Shown here: positions 17,533 through 25,059 of the stretch, one piece after another
Layout: every line of letters begins with the position of its first letter
Position numbering within the stretch: the stretch's first letter is position 1
From: Alphaproteobacteria bacterium
GTDB lineage: Bacteria > Pseudomonadota > Alphaproteobacteria > Reyranellales > Reyranellaceae
Length of the DNA stretch: 40,439 nucleotides
Assembly (NCBI GenBank): GCA_016869975.1
Contig: VGCZ01000047.1
Coordinates: 1 to 40,439 of the forward strand
Reading direction: 5' to 3'
Program-made: the position numbers and the translations under genes
Notes under the pieces: model-generated
What the model was told of the DNA's origin: nothing
Seen by the model: the letters and a program-made list of their open reading frames with translations, nothing else
Databases searched by the model: none

Positions 17533-18450
17533 ATGGCGAACACCCGAATCACCCCGGCCACGCGACCGCGCTTCAGCGGCGTATGGCTGCCGCTGATCAC
17601 CACTTTCCGCGACGGCGCGCTCGACGACGCCTCGTTGCGCAAGCTTCTGCGCCACTATGCCGGGCTGCCGATCCACGGCATCATCCTCGCCGGCACGACG
17701 GGCGAGTCGCTGACGCTCGACGATGACGAGTTGCACCACCTGGTCGAGGTCTCGGCCGCGACGCTCGACGGCGCCAAGCCGCTGCTGCTGGGCCTCTCGG
17801 GCAGCGACACCCGCAAGATGCTCAGGACGCTCGACAAGGTCGCGTCGTGGCCGGTGGCGGGCTACCTGATCGCCTGCCCCTACTACACGCGGCCCTCGCA
17901 GGAGGGCATGCGTCGTCACTTCGAAGCGCTCTCGGACAAGAGCGCGCGACCGATCCTGGTCTACAACATCCCCTATCGCACCGGCGTGAACCTCTCGAAC
18001 GAGACGCTGCTGCGCCTGGCCGAGCGCGCCAACATCGTGGGCGTGAAGGATTACTGCGCCGACGCGCTGCAGAGCTTCGAGCTGATCCGCGACAAGCCCG
18101 AGGGCTTCTCCGTGCTGACCGGCGAGGACGCGCTGTTCCGCACCATGGTGGCGCAGGGCGCCGATGGCGGCATCCTCGCCGCCGCGCATGTCCAGACCGC
18201 GGGTTTCGCGCGCGTGCGCGAGCGCCTGCTGGCCGGCGACGCGGCCGGCGCGCTCGACGAATGGCGCGGCATGATCGATCTGGTGCGCCTGCTCTTCGCC
18301 GAGCCCAACCCGGCGGCGATCAAGCACTGGCTGTGGCTCGATGGCCTGATCGCCAGCCCGGAGCTGCGCCTGCCGATGACGGCGGCGAGCCCGGCGCTGG
18401 CCGCGCGACTCGCCACCGAGCACGGCAGGCTAAGCCAGAAGGCGGCGTGA
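17533..18450 (+). CDS. dapA: Dihydrodipicolinate synthase (DapA) family aldolase
   Basis: 305 residues, a (beta/alpha)8 class I aldolase. Visible family residues are GTTGES, which holds the pyruvate carboxylate, the Tyr in LVYNIPYRTG and the Schiff-base Lys in IVGVKDYCAD. The fold and residues fit condensation of pyruvate with aspartate semialdehyde in lysine biosynthesis. DapA paralogues acting on sugar acids or keto acids share all of them, and the catabolic surroundings make a paralogue plausible. The ATG at 17533 has AGGAGA 7 bases before it. An intrinsic terminator and structured RNA lie directly upstream, so expression may be controlled by termination. A CCTCTCCCCGC hairpin-like repeat follows the stop. 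Confidence 0.85.
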   Translation: MANTRITPATRPRFSGVWLPLITTFRDGALDDASLRKLLRHYAGLPIHGIILAGTTGESLTLDDDELHHLVEVSAATLDGAKPLLLGLSGSDTRKMLRTLDKVASWPVAGYLIACPYYTRPSQEGMRRHFEALSDKSARPILVYNIPYRTGVNLSNETLLRLAERANIVGVKDYCADALQSFELIRDKPEGFSVLTGEDALFRTMVAQGADGGILAAAHVQTAGFARVRERLLAGDAAGALDEWRGMIDLVRLLFAEPNPAAIKHWLWLDGLIASPELRLPMTAASPALAARLATEHGRLSQKAA

Positions 18451-18586
18451 TCTTGTTCCCTCTCCCCGCTTGCGGCGAGAAGGAGGTAGAAGATTGTCCC
18501 GGGACATCTTCGGCCTCGACAGAAGCATCGCACGCGCCCGGGATGCTACGGCACGGCGTCACCCACACGCGGACCGGAGATCCAGC

Positions 18587-19408
18587 ATGACCACGCAGGC
18601 CGACAAGATCGCCCGCTTTCACGCGCTGCACGCGAGCGGCACCTTCGTCATTCCCAATCCCTGGGACATCGGCAGCGCGCGCTACCTCAAGAGTCTCGGC
18701 TTCAAGGCACTGGCCAGCACGTCCGCCGGCTTCGCCTGGACCATCGGCAAGGCCGACTTCCAGTGGTCGGTGAGTCTCGATGAGATGCTCGAGCATCTGC
18801 GCGCGCTGTCGGCGGCCACCGACCTGCCGGTGAACGCCGATTTCGAATCGGGCTACGCCGACGATCCCGAGGGCGTCGCCGCCAGTGTGACGCGCTGCGT
18901 CGCATCGGGCGTGGCGGGGCTGTCGATCGAGGACCACACGTCGCTCAAGGACAAGCCGCTCTACGACTTCGCCGACGCCGTGGCGCGCATCCGCGCGGCG
19001 CGCGCGGCGATCGATGCGACGGGTCTGCCTGTCCTGCTGACGGCGCGCAGCGAGGCCTGGCTGGTGCGCCATCCCGAGGCCAAGCGCGAGAGCATCAAGC
19101 GACTGGTGGCCTTCGCCGAGGCTGGCGCCGACGTGCTCTATGCGCCTGGCGTGCGTACGGCCGAGGACATCGCCGAGCAGGTCAGGGCGGTGGCGCCCAA
19201 GCCGGTCAACGTGCTGGTCGGCTGGCAGGGCCTGCCGGTCAAGCAGCTCGCCGATCTCGGCGTGCGTCGCGTGTCGATCGGCGGGGCGCTGGCCAAGGTC
19301 GGCTGGAGCGCGGTCATGGCTGCCGCCGAAGAGATCGCCAAGGACGGCACCTTCAACAGTTTCGCCGGCGGCCGCGACGTCAACGGCTTCTTCCGCGGCC
19401 TGGGCTGA
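18587..19408 (+). CDS. Isocitrate lyase/phosphoenolpyruvate mutase family protein
   Basis: 273 residues. The family pattern is clear: IPNPWDIGSARYLKSLGFKALASTSAG, then NADFESGYADDPEGV (metal-binding Asp/Glu), GLSIEDHT and LLTARSEAW. Such proteins cleave or form C-C or P-C bonds at a 2-oxo or enolpyruvate centre with Mg2+. This short branch includes carboxyphosphonoenolpyruvate mutase-like and oxaloacetate hydrolase-like enzymes. The substrate cannot be assigned. The ATG at 18587 is chosen because it places the first strand at the usual distance; the open frame extends further upstream. It is cytoplasmic. It follows the DapA-like gene on the same strand with a 136-base gap. Confidence 0.87.
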   Translation: MTTQADKIARFHALHASGTFVIPNPWDIGSARYLKSLGFKALASTSAGFAWTIGKADFQWSVSLDEMLEHLRALSAATDLPVNADFESGYADDPEGVAASVTRCVASGVAGLSIEDHTSLKDKPLYDFADAVARIRAARAAIDATGLPVLLTARSEAWLVRHPEAKRESIKRLVAFAEAGADVLYAPGVRTAEDIAEQVRAVAPKPVNVLVGWQGLPVKQLADLGVRRVSIGGALAKVGWSAVMAAAEEIAKDGTFNSFAGGRDVNGFFRGLG

Positions 19409-19507
19409 CCACCCGCAAAGCGGTGCGTAAGGCGGCCACCCGCTTGACCGCGCCCGCTGGTCGCTGCTCCCATAGGTGGTAAGAACGGGCGGAGGGAGCG
19501 GACGACC

Positions 19508-19624
19508 ATGGGCCTGAAGACGGCGGCGCAATACACCCAGAGCCTGCGCGACGGGCGCGGGACCTATTGGGGTGGCGAGCGCATCGCCGACATCACGACG
19601 CGCCGACCCGCGGCGGCGCAGTAG
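19508..19624 (+). pseudogene. N-terminal remnant of a 4-hydroxyphenylacetate 3-hydroxylase (HpaB) family gene
   Basis: A 38-residue frame beginning MGLKTAAQYTQSLRDGRG and continuing TYWGGERIADITT resembles the conserved start of HpaB-type flavin-dependent hydroxylases (pattern M-x-x-T-G-x-Q-Y-x-x-S-L-R-D-G-R-x-V-Y-x-x-G-E-R-V-x-D-V-T-T-H-P). It stops after another ~9 residues, whereas the full protein is about 480 residues. GGAGG lies about 14 bases before the ATG. The break is followed after 10 bases by a different aromatic hydroxylase gene, suggesting a deletion joined two catabolic genes. A short functional peptide is unlikely. Confidence 0.65.
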
Positions 19625-19634
19625 AGTCCGGGGC

Positions 19635-21143
19635 GTGCTGCCGACCGATCCTGACTATCTCCACGACGTCGCCATCGTCGGCTTCGGTCCGACCGGCGCG
19701 CTGCTCGCCAATTTGCTGGGCCGCGCTGGCCGGTCGGTGCTGGTGCTGGAGCGCGATCCGGAAGTCCATCCCCTGCCGCGCGCCGTGCATTTCGACGGCG
19801 AGGTCATGCGCATCTTCCAGACCGCCGGGCTGGCCGAGGCGGTGCTCGGCGTCTCGCGGCCGTCGAGCAAGGGCATGCGTTTCATCAACGCCGAGGGCGA
19901 GACCTTGATGGAGCGCCGCGGCCTGGACGGCGTCGGGCCGCAGGGCTGGGTCAACAACTGGTACTTCCATCAGCCCCGCCTCGACTCGGCGTTGCGCGAG
20001 GGCGTCGCCAACCTGCCCAACGTCACCGTCGCGCTCGGCCACGAGGTGGTGCGCATCGACGAGCACGCGGACCACGTGCGGCTGTCGGCCGGCGCGCCGC
20101 TGCGCACGCGTGGTGTGACTCATCAGGCGCGCTATGTCGTGGGCTGCGACGGCGCGCGCTCGCTGGTGCGCCGCCACATGGGTGTCGACAGCGAGGATCT
20201 CGGCCTGCATCAGCCCTGGCTGGTGCTCGACCTGCTGGTCGATCCCGCCGCGCCGCGCGCCCAAGCGCTGCCGGACCACACCATGCAGCTCTGCGATCCG
20301 GCGCGGCCGATGACCATGGTCCATATCGGCGGCCGGCGGCGGCGTTGGGAGATCATGCTGATGCCGGGCGACGATCCGGAGGTCGCGATCCGACCCGACA
20401 AGTTCTGGCCGCTGCTGTCGCGTTGGATCAAGCCCGAGGACGCCGTGGTCGAGCGCGCGGCGGTCTACACCTTCCACGCGACGATCGCGCGGCAATGGCG
20501 CAAGCGCCACCTGCTGCTGGCCGGCGATGCCTGCCACCAGACGCCACCCTTCCTCGGCCAGGGCATGTGCGCGGGCCTGCGCGACGCCGCCAATCTGGCG
20601 TGGAAGCTCGACGCGGTGCTGCGCCGTGTCGCGCCTGACTCGCTGCTCGATAGCTATGGCAGCGAGCGCATCGCCCATGTGCGCGCCTTCATCGAGCTCG
20701 CCGTCTATCTCGGCAGCGTCATCCAGGCCACCGACAAGCGCGGCGCCGCCGCGCGCGATCGGCATTTCCGCGAGCAGGGCGCCGAGATCTTCGACTTCCC
20801 GCAGCCGCAGCTCGGTCCCGGCGCGCGTCAGGACGCGCCGCCGCCGGTCGGCGTCGTCTTCCCGCAGCCGCGCCTGGCCGACCGCCGCCTGCTCGACGAG
20901 GCGATCGGCTGGCGCTTCGCGGTGATCGGCACGGCGCGCGCGCTGGGCGGCGTGACGGCCGATACGCGACGGCGCTGGCACGAGCGCGATGTCGTGACCA
21001 TCGACGACGGCGGCCCGGTGATCGAGGCCTGGCTCGCCGCGCACGACTGCGCCGCGCTGATCCTGCGCCCCGACCGCTACGTCTTTGGCACCGCGCGCAC
21101 GCCGGCCGACCTCGACGCCCTGACGAGCGCCCTGCCATACTGA
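19635..21143 (+). CDS. FAD-dependent aromatic monooxygenase, MhpA-like
   Basis: 502 residues, a class A flavoprotein hydroxylase. The N-terminal dinucleotide motif VAIVGFGPTGALLANLLGRAG, the DG motif VVGCDGARSLVR and the GD motif LLAGDACHQTPPFLGQGM are all intact. The overall pattern (PRAVHFDGEVMRIFQ, WYFHQPRLD) is that of 3-(3-hydroxyphenyl)propionate hydroxylase MhpA. It should hydroxylate a phenolic ring with NAD(P)H and O2; the exact substrate is not certain. GTG at 19635 is used because it follows the HpaB remnant and sits just before the first strand. Its stop overlaps an ATG of the next gene frame. It belongs with the ring-cleavage enzyme gene further on (27217) in theme only. Confidence 0.88.
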   Translation: MLPTDPDYLHDVAIVGFGPTGALLANLLGRAGRSVLVLERDPEVHPLPRAVHFDGEVMRIFQTAGLAEAVLGVSRPSSKGMRFINAEGETLMERRGLDGVGPQGWVNNWYFHQPRLDSALREGVANLPNVTVALGHEVVRIDEHADHVRLSAGAPLRTRGVTHQARYVVGCDGARSLVRRHMGVDSEDLGLHQPWLVLDLLVDPAAPRAQALPDHTMQLCDPARPMTMVHIGGRRRRWEIMLMPGDDPEVAIRPDKFWPLLSRWIKPEDAVVERAAVYTFHATIARQWRKRHLLLAGDACHQTPPFLGQGMCAGLRDAANLAWKLDAVLRRVAPDSLLDSYGSERIAHVRAFIELAVYLGSVIQATDKRGAAARDRHFREQGAEIFDFPQPQLGPGARQDAPPPVGVVFPQPRLADRRLLDEAIGWRFAVIGTARALGGVTADTRRRWHERDVVTIDDGGPVIEAWLAAHDCAALILRPDRYVFGTARTPADLDALTSALPY

Positions 21144-21160
21144 TGGCGGGAGGATCGTTC

Positions 21161-21877
21161 ATGGTCGCGGATATCAAGGCTTGCATCTTCGACGTCTTCG
21201 GCTCGGTGGTCGATTGGCGCTCGAGCCTGATCAAGGATCTCTCGGCTTTCGGCGCGTCGAAGAACATCAGCGGCGTCGACTGGACGGAGTTCTCCGTGGC
21301 GTGGCGCAAGATGTACCAGCCGGCGATGGAGGAGGTGCGCTCCGGCCGCCGGCCGTTCACGCAGCTCGACACCTTGCATCGCGAGAGCCTCTACGTGCTG
21401 CTCGGCCGCTTCGGCATCAAGGGCCTCACCGGCGCCGATATCGAGCACATGAACAAGGTCTGGCACCGCCTCGATCCCTGGCCTGACTCGGTGCAGGGGC
21501 TCACGCTGCTGAAGACCAAGTACATCATCGCGCCGTGCTCCAACGGCAACGTGGCGCTGATCGTCAACATGGCCAAGCGCGCCGGCCTGCCGTGGGATTG
21601 CATCCTCGGCGCCGAGGCGACGCGGGCCTACAAGCCGACGCCGCGCGCCTATCTCGGCTCCTGCGAGCTGCTCAACCTGATGCCGCACGAAGTGCTGATG
21701 TGCGCCGCGCACAACGGCGACCTGAAGGCCGCCAAGGCGCAGGGCCTGTGCACCGCCATGTGGCCACGACCCACCGAGCACGGCCCCGGCCAGACCACCG
21801 ACCTCGCCGCCGATCCCGCGGTGGTCGATATCGCCGCGACGGATATCGTCGATCTGGCGCGCAAGCTCGGGTGTTGA
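21161..21877 (+). CDS. Haloacid dehalogenase type II (L-2-haloacid dehalogenase-like)
   Basis: 238 residues of the HAD superfamily. Motif I is ACIFDVFGSVVDWRSS with the nucleophile Asp followed by Val rather than the second Asp of phosphatases, as in haloacid dehalogenases. The type II Arg side chain region follows (VVDWRSS), motif II is APCSNGN and the motif III Lys is in AYKPTPRAY; AAHNGDLKAAKAQGL closes the site. It is expected to hydrolyse 2-haloalkanoates to hydroxyacids, although many members have other substrates. ATG 21161 has GGAGG 8 bases before it; an in-frame ATG at 21143 overlaps the monooxygenase stop. Likely co-transcribed with the monooxygenase. Confidence 0.87.
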   Translation: MVADIKACIFDVFGSVVDWRSSLIKDLSAFGASKNISGVDWTEFSVAWRKMYQPAMEEVRSGRRPFTQLDTLHRESLYVLLGRFGIKGLTGADIEHMNKVWHRLDPWPDSVQGLTLLKTKYIIAPCSNGNVALIVNMAKRAGLPWDCILGAEATRAYKPTPRAYLGSCELLNLMPHEVLMCAAHNGDLKAAKAQGLCTAMWPRPTEHGPGQTTDLAADPAVVDIAATDIVDLARKLGC

Positions 21878-21886
21878 TCCGCCGCC

Positions 21887-21913
21887 GTCATCCTGAGCGC
21901 AGCGAAGGATGAC
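21887..21913. repeat. Dispersed palindromic repeat, short copy
   Basis: GTCATCCtGAGCGCAGCGAAGGATGAC: arms GTCATCC/GGATGAC around the GAGCGCAGCG centre. It is the same family as 25827-25895 and 29384-29414. It lies between convergent genes (HAD and holA) and could serve as a bidirectional terminator. Confidence 0.7.
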
Positions 21914-21922
21914 GGGGAGCGT

Positions 21923-22987
21923 TCAAGCTCGCCTGCGCTGCAACCCACGCGCGGCCTGCGCCAACCGAAGGCACAGCCGCCGTGCGATCGCCTCGTCGGG
22001 GAAGCCGGTGGTCTTGGTGTGCATGTCGGCTTCCAGGATCAGGCCGAGCGCGTCGGCCATGCGGGTGTCGGGCCACATCCGGGCCTGGCGCAGGATCGTG
22101 TTGCGGCGGCTGAAATGCGGGCGCGGGAAGATGCGGGCGTAGGCGCTGTCGATGCCGCTGCCGGCCGCGCCGAGGCGATGCAGCATGTCGGCGTGGCGTT
22201 GCACGGCGCGCACGATCTGCGGCGCCTTCACGCCTTCGCCGATGACGCGGTCGAGCGCGCGGTCCATGCCGGCGTAGTCGCCGTCGAAGGTGCGGTCGAC
22301 GACGTCATCGAGGCCGATGGCGGCGGTGTCGCCGATCACCGCCATCGCCTCGTCGAGGCTGACGGTGCGCGCCTCGGCTGACGCGCCTTCGCCGGCCGGG
22401 CCCTTGTAGAGCGCCAGCTTCTCCAGCTCGGAGCGCGACAGCGCGCGGTCGCCGCCGAGATTGTCGACGAGATATTCCTGCGTCTCAGCGTCGGCGCGCA
22501 GGCCGAACTCGCCCAGCACGCGCTCGACCAGCCCGCCCAGCGCGTCCTCGGTGTCGGGATAGCAGCCGATGGCGGCGCCCGCCTCGCTGTTGGTGACCGC
22601 CTTGCGCAGGCCCGAGGACGGCGCGAGATTGCCGGCCTCGATCACGACCAGCGCGTCGCCGGCCTTGGCCTCGAACAGCGCCTCGACGGCGGCAAGGCAT
22701 TCCTCGCCCGCCGGCCGCACGCGCACCACACGGCGGCCGCCCATCAGCGACATCGACTGGAATTCGTCGGCCAGCCGCGCCGGATCCTGCTTCAGCGCGT
22801 CGCCACCGATATCGACGACGCGGAACGGATCGGCGAGGTCGGGGCAGACACTGAGCGCCAGGGCCTTGCCGCGCTCGGCCACCAGCCCGTCGTCGCTGCC
22901 GAAGAGCAGCACGGCGCGCAGCGCCGCGTCGGGCTTCTTGGCGTATCCCCGCAGGAAGGCTTCGGCCTGGGCCGCCTTGATCTCCAT
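21923..22987 (-). CDS. holA: DNA polymerase III subunit delta (HolA)
   Basis: 354 residues. Delta opens the beta sliding clamp as part of the clamp-loader complex. It starts MEIKAAQAEAFLRGYAKKPDAALRAVLLFGSDDGLVAERG, the usual alphaproteobacterial opening. It continues with the LMGGRRVVRVRP region, the DNLGGDRALSRSELEKLALY segment of the second domain and the RPHFSRRNTILRQARMWP collar segment. Length is normal. In many alphaproteobacteria it sits next to lptE-leuS and faces parB; here it is alone, about 11.6 kb from parB and 13 kb from lptE, pointing to two separate interruptions. Confidence 0.93.
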   Translation of the reverse strand: MEIKAAQAEAFLRGYAKKPDAALRAVLLFGSDDGLVAERGKALALSVCPDLADPFRVVDIGGDALKQDPARLADEFQSMSLMGGRRVVRVRPAGEECLAAVEALFEAKAGDALVVIEAGNLAPSSGLRKAVTNSEAGAAIGCYPDTEDALGGLVERVLGEFGLRADAETQEYLVDNLGGDRALSRSELEKLALYKGPAGEGASAEARTVSLDEAMAVIGDTAAIGLDDVVDRTFDGDYAGMDRALDRVIGEGVKAPQIVRAVQRHADMLHRLGAAGSGIDSAYARIFPRPHFSRRNTILRQARMWPDTRMADALGLILEADMHTKTTGFPDEAIARRLCLRLAQAARGLQRRRA

Positions 22988-22996
22988 GCCAGGAGA

Positions 22997-23872
22997 TTAG
23001 CCGTGCAGGTGGGCCGGGCGCGAGAGGCGTTGACGCACCGAATCGCGCGCGCCCAGCAGCAGCGAGGCGATGTAGCAGGCGGCGGCGGTGAGCACGATCG
23101 AGGGGCCCGAGGGAAGGTCGCTATGGAACGAGACCAGCAGGCCGACATAGCTGGAGAACAGCGCGATCGGCGCCGCCACCAGCGCCATCGACGCCACGTC
23201 GCGGGTCCAGAACGAGGCGGCGATCGCCGGCAGCAGCACCAGGCCCAGCGCCATCAAGGTGCCGATGGCCTGGAAGGCGGCGACCATGTTGAGCACCGCC
23301 AGCGCCAGGAAGGCATAGTGGAAGATCGCGCCGCGCTCGCCCATCGCCACCAGGAAGCCGGGGTTGAAGCACTCCACCACCAGCGGGCGGTAGATGATCG
23401 CCATGCCGACCAGGGTGATGGTCGCCGTCGTCGCCACCAGCAGCAGCGACAGATCGTCGACGGCGAGGATCGAACCGAACAGGATGTGCATCAGATCGAC
23501 GCTCGAGCCCCTGAGCGAGATCATGGTCACGCCCAGGGCCAGCGCGGTGAGATAGGACGCGGCGAAGCTCGCGTCCTCGCGCAGCGAGGTGTAGCGCGCG
23601 ACGACACCGGACAGTAGCGCCACGAGGATGCCGGCGGCGAAACCACCCGCGCCCATCGCCGGCAAGGACAGGCCGCCCAGCAGGAAGCCCACCGCCGCGC
23701 CGGGCAGCAGCGAATGCGCCAGGGCGTCGCCCATCAGGCTCATGCGGCGCAGGATCAGGAACACGCCGATGGTCGAGCTGCCCACCGACAGCGCCAGGCA
23801 CGCCACCAACGCGCGGCGCATGAAGCCGAACTCGACGAATGGCCCGAGCAGGAAGTCGTAAAGGGCTTGCAT
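22997..23872 (-). CDS. znuB: Zinc/metal ABC transporter permease ZnuB
   Basis: 291 residues, with about eight hydrophobic helices across the length. The ABC-3 family pattern is visible: FMRRALVACLALSVGSSTIGVFLILRRMSLMGDALAHSLLPG at the start, the ILFGSILAV cytoplasmic loop, and MALGLVLLPAIAASFWTRD before the last helices. It forms the inner-membrane channel for Zn2+ (possibly Mn2+ or Fe2+ in paralogues) with the ATPase encoded just upstream. It ends in HLHG. It is 81 bases after znuC with a small hairpin between. It starts with ATG at 23872 (MQALYDFLLGPFVEFG). Confidence 0.92.
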   Translation of the reverse strand: MQALYDFLLGPFVEFGFMRRALVACLALSVGSSTIGVFLILRRMSLMGDALAHSLLPGAAVGFLLGGLSLPAMGAGGFAAGILVALLSGVVARYTSLREDASFAASYLTALALGVTMISLRGSSVDLMHILFGSILAVDDLSLLLVATTATITLVGMAIIYRPLVVECFNPGFLVAMGERGAIFHYAFLALAVLNMVAAFQAIGTLMALGLVLLPAIAASFWTRDVASMALVAAPIALFSSYVGLLVSFHSDLPSGPSIVLTAAACYIASLLLGARDSVRQRLSRPAHLHG

Positions 23873-23883
23873 TGCTAGTTCCT

Positions 23884-23906
23884 ACCTTCCCCCGGAGCGG
23901 GAAGGT
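23884..23906. repeat. Hairpin between znuC and znuB
   Basis: ACCTTCCC and GGGAAGGT form perfect 8-base arms with a 7-base loop, in the 81-base spacer of the zinc transporter operon. There is no T-run. It may tune the ratio of ATPase to permease or be a repeat relic. Confidence 0.45.
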
Positions 23907-23953
23907 AAGTCCGGAATCCAAATGCGATAGCCCCGCCCCTCCGTGGGAAGGGA

Positions 23954-24697
23954 CTAGTCAGCCGCGCGCAGGCAGGCATCGGCGTCCTCGTCCCACGCCT
24001 CGGCCATGGCGCGGGCGCGCAGCAGGTTGGCGGCGCTCAAGGTCTCGGCGGTCGGGCCGGCGGCGACCAGCTCGCGCGCCAGCAGGATGGCGTCGGGGAA
24101 GCGCGCACGGGCCTGGTCGATGTCGTGCAGCACGCAGAGCACCGTGCGGCGATCGGCGTGCCAGCGCTGCACCAGCGCCATCAGGTCGGCCGTGGTGCGC
24201 GCGTCGATGGCGTTGAACGGCTCGTCGAGCAGGATGATCTCGGCGTCCTGCAGCAGCACGCGCGCGAACAGCACGCGCTGGAACTGACCGGCCGACAAGG
24301 TCGAGATCGGCCGCCGCTCGAAGCCGCGCAGGCCGACCGCCTCGATGGCGTGGATCGCCTCGTGCCGGTCGTGCGCGCTGGCGCCGCCGAAGCCGCCGAT
24401 GCGCGCCCATCGGCCCAGCAGCACCACCTCGAGCACCGAGATCGGGAAGCCGCGGTCGATGTCGGAGACCTGCGGCAGATAGGCGATCTTGGCACGGCCG
24501 CGGCCCGCCAGGTCGATGCTGCCCTCGACCTTACGGACCTCGCCGATCACCGCCTTCAGGAGCGTGCTCTTGCCGGCGCCATTGGGCCCGACTACGGCGG
24601 TCAGCGCGCCTTCGGCCACGTCGAGGGTGACGTGATGGATCGCCGGATGCCGCTCGTAGGCGACGGTGAGGTCGCGCAGACTGAGCGCGGCGCTCAT
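23954..24697 (-). CDS. znuC: Zinc/metal ABC transporter ATP-binding protein ZnuC
   Basis: 247 residues. It powers high-affinity metal import with ZnuB. Walker A is GPNGAGKST, the ABC signature LSAGQFQRVLFAR, Walker B IILLDEPFNAID, and the switch His lies in VLCVLHDIDQA. The true start is the ATG at 24697 (MSAALSLRDLTVAYERH); the frame is open upstream but that part is occupied by another gene in a different frame. The start overlaps the stop of the 44-residue His-rich gene by ATGA. No periplasmic ZnuA gene is present next to it. Predicted Zur repression comes from the box at 24839-24855. Confidence 0.92.
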   Translation of the reverse strand: MSAALSLRDLTVAYERHPAIHHVTLDVAEGALTAVVGPNGAGKSTLLKAVIGEVRKVEGSIDLAGRGRAKIAYLPQVSDIDRGFPISVLEVVLLGRWARIGGFGGASAHDRHEAIHAIEAVGLRGFERRPISTLSAGQFQRVLFARVLLQDAEIILLDEPFNAIDARTTADLMALVQRWHADRRTVLCVLHDIDQARARFPDAILLARELVAAGPTAETLSAANLLRARAMAEAWDEDADACLRAAD

Positions 24698-24828
24698 GAC
24701 AGCGCCCACCACACGGCCAGCCAGATCAACCCCGCCGGCAGCAGCGCCCAGGCGACACGCCTGACGGCGCTCAGCGATATCAAGGCGGTCGCGAGGTCGG
24801 TAGACAGGTGGTGGTGATGCGTGGCCAT
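24694..24828 (-). CDS. Small His-rich membrane protein coupled to znuC (new, 44 residues)
   Basis: ATG at 24828 opens a 44-codon frame: MATHHHHLST at the N-terminus, a neutral helix, Arg-Arg at residues 23-24, then one hydrophobic segment (residues ~25-42, AWALLPAGLIWLAVWWAL). A single-pass inner-membrane protein with an exposed His4 metal-binding patch is suggested. Its TGA overlaps the znuC ATG (ATGA), indicating translational coupling. The predicted -10 element TATAAT is only 14 bases before the ATG, so the mRNA would be nearly leaderless. I know no named family for it. A role in zinc capture or in regulating ZnuBC is inference; it is easily missed by gene callers because of its size. Confidence 0.68.
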   Translation of the reverse strand: MATHHHHLSTDLATALISLSAVRRVAWALLPAGLIWLAVWWALS

Positions 24829-24838
24829 CGGATTGGCG

Positions 24839-24855
24839 CAATATTATAACATAAG
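24839..24855 (-). promoter_or_regulatory. Zur-like operator and -10 element of the znu operon
   Basis: On the minus strand the sequence reads CTTATGTTATAATATTG. It matches the Zur box ATGTTATAnTATAACAT perfectly across the left half, the central base and TAT of the right half. The embedded TATAAT (24848-24843) would be the -10 element, so a bound repressor would block transcription. No good -35 is visible. The core TTATGTTATAA is shared with 1213-1223. The plus-strand DUF1223 gene starts about 205 bases away on the other side. Confidence 0.68.
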
Positions 24856-25059
24856 ACCGCCCAAGATGTGGCCCATCGACCAGTCGGGCGCAAGGCGATT
24901 CAGCGCAGGGGGCGTCGCCTTTACCAGCTTGGATCGATGTGGCATCTCCCGCCAGCAGTCGGCGATATCACCCGCTTTTGACCCGGCACGGCGCGTTTCG
25001 TGAGCGAGGTTTCCGCGAAGTGATTGGCGCGGGCGGTTCACGACAGGCACATTCGGATT

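Noticed and set aside
19593-21044. Long open frame antisense to the flavin monooxygenase
   Set aside because: The monooxygenase shows all its motifs on the plus strand; the antisense product has no domain and low-complexity composition.
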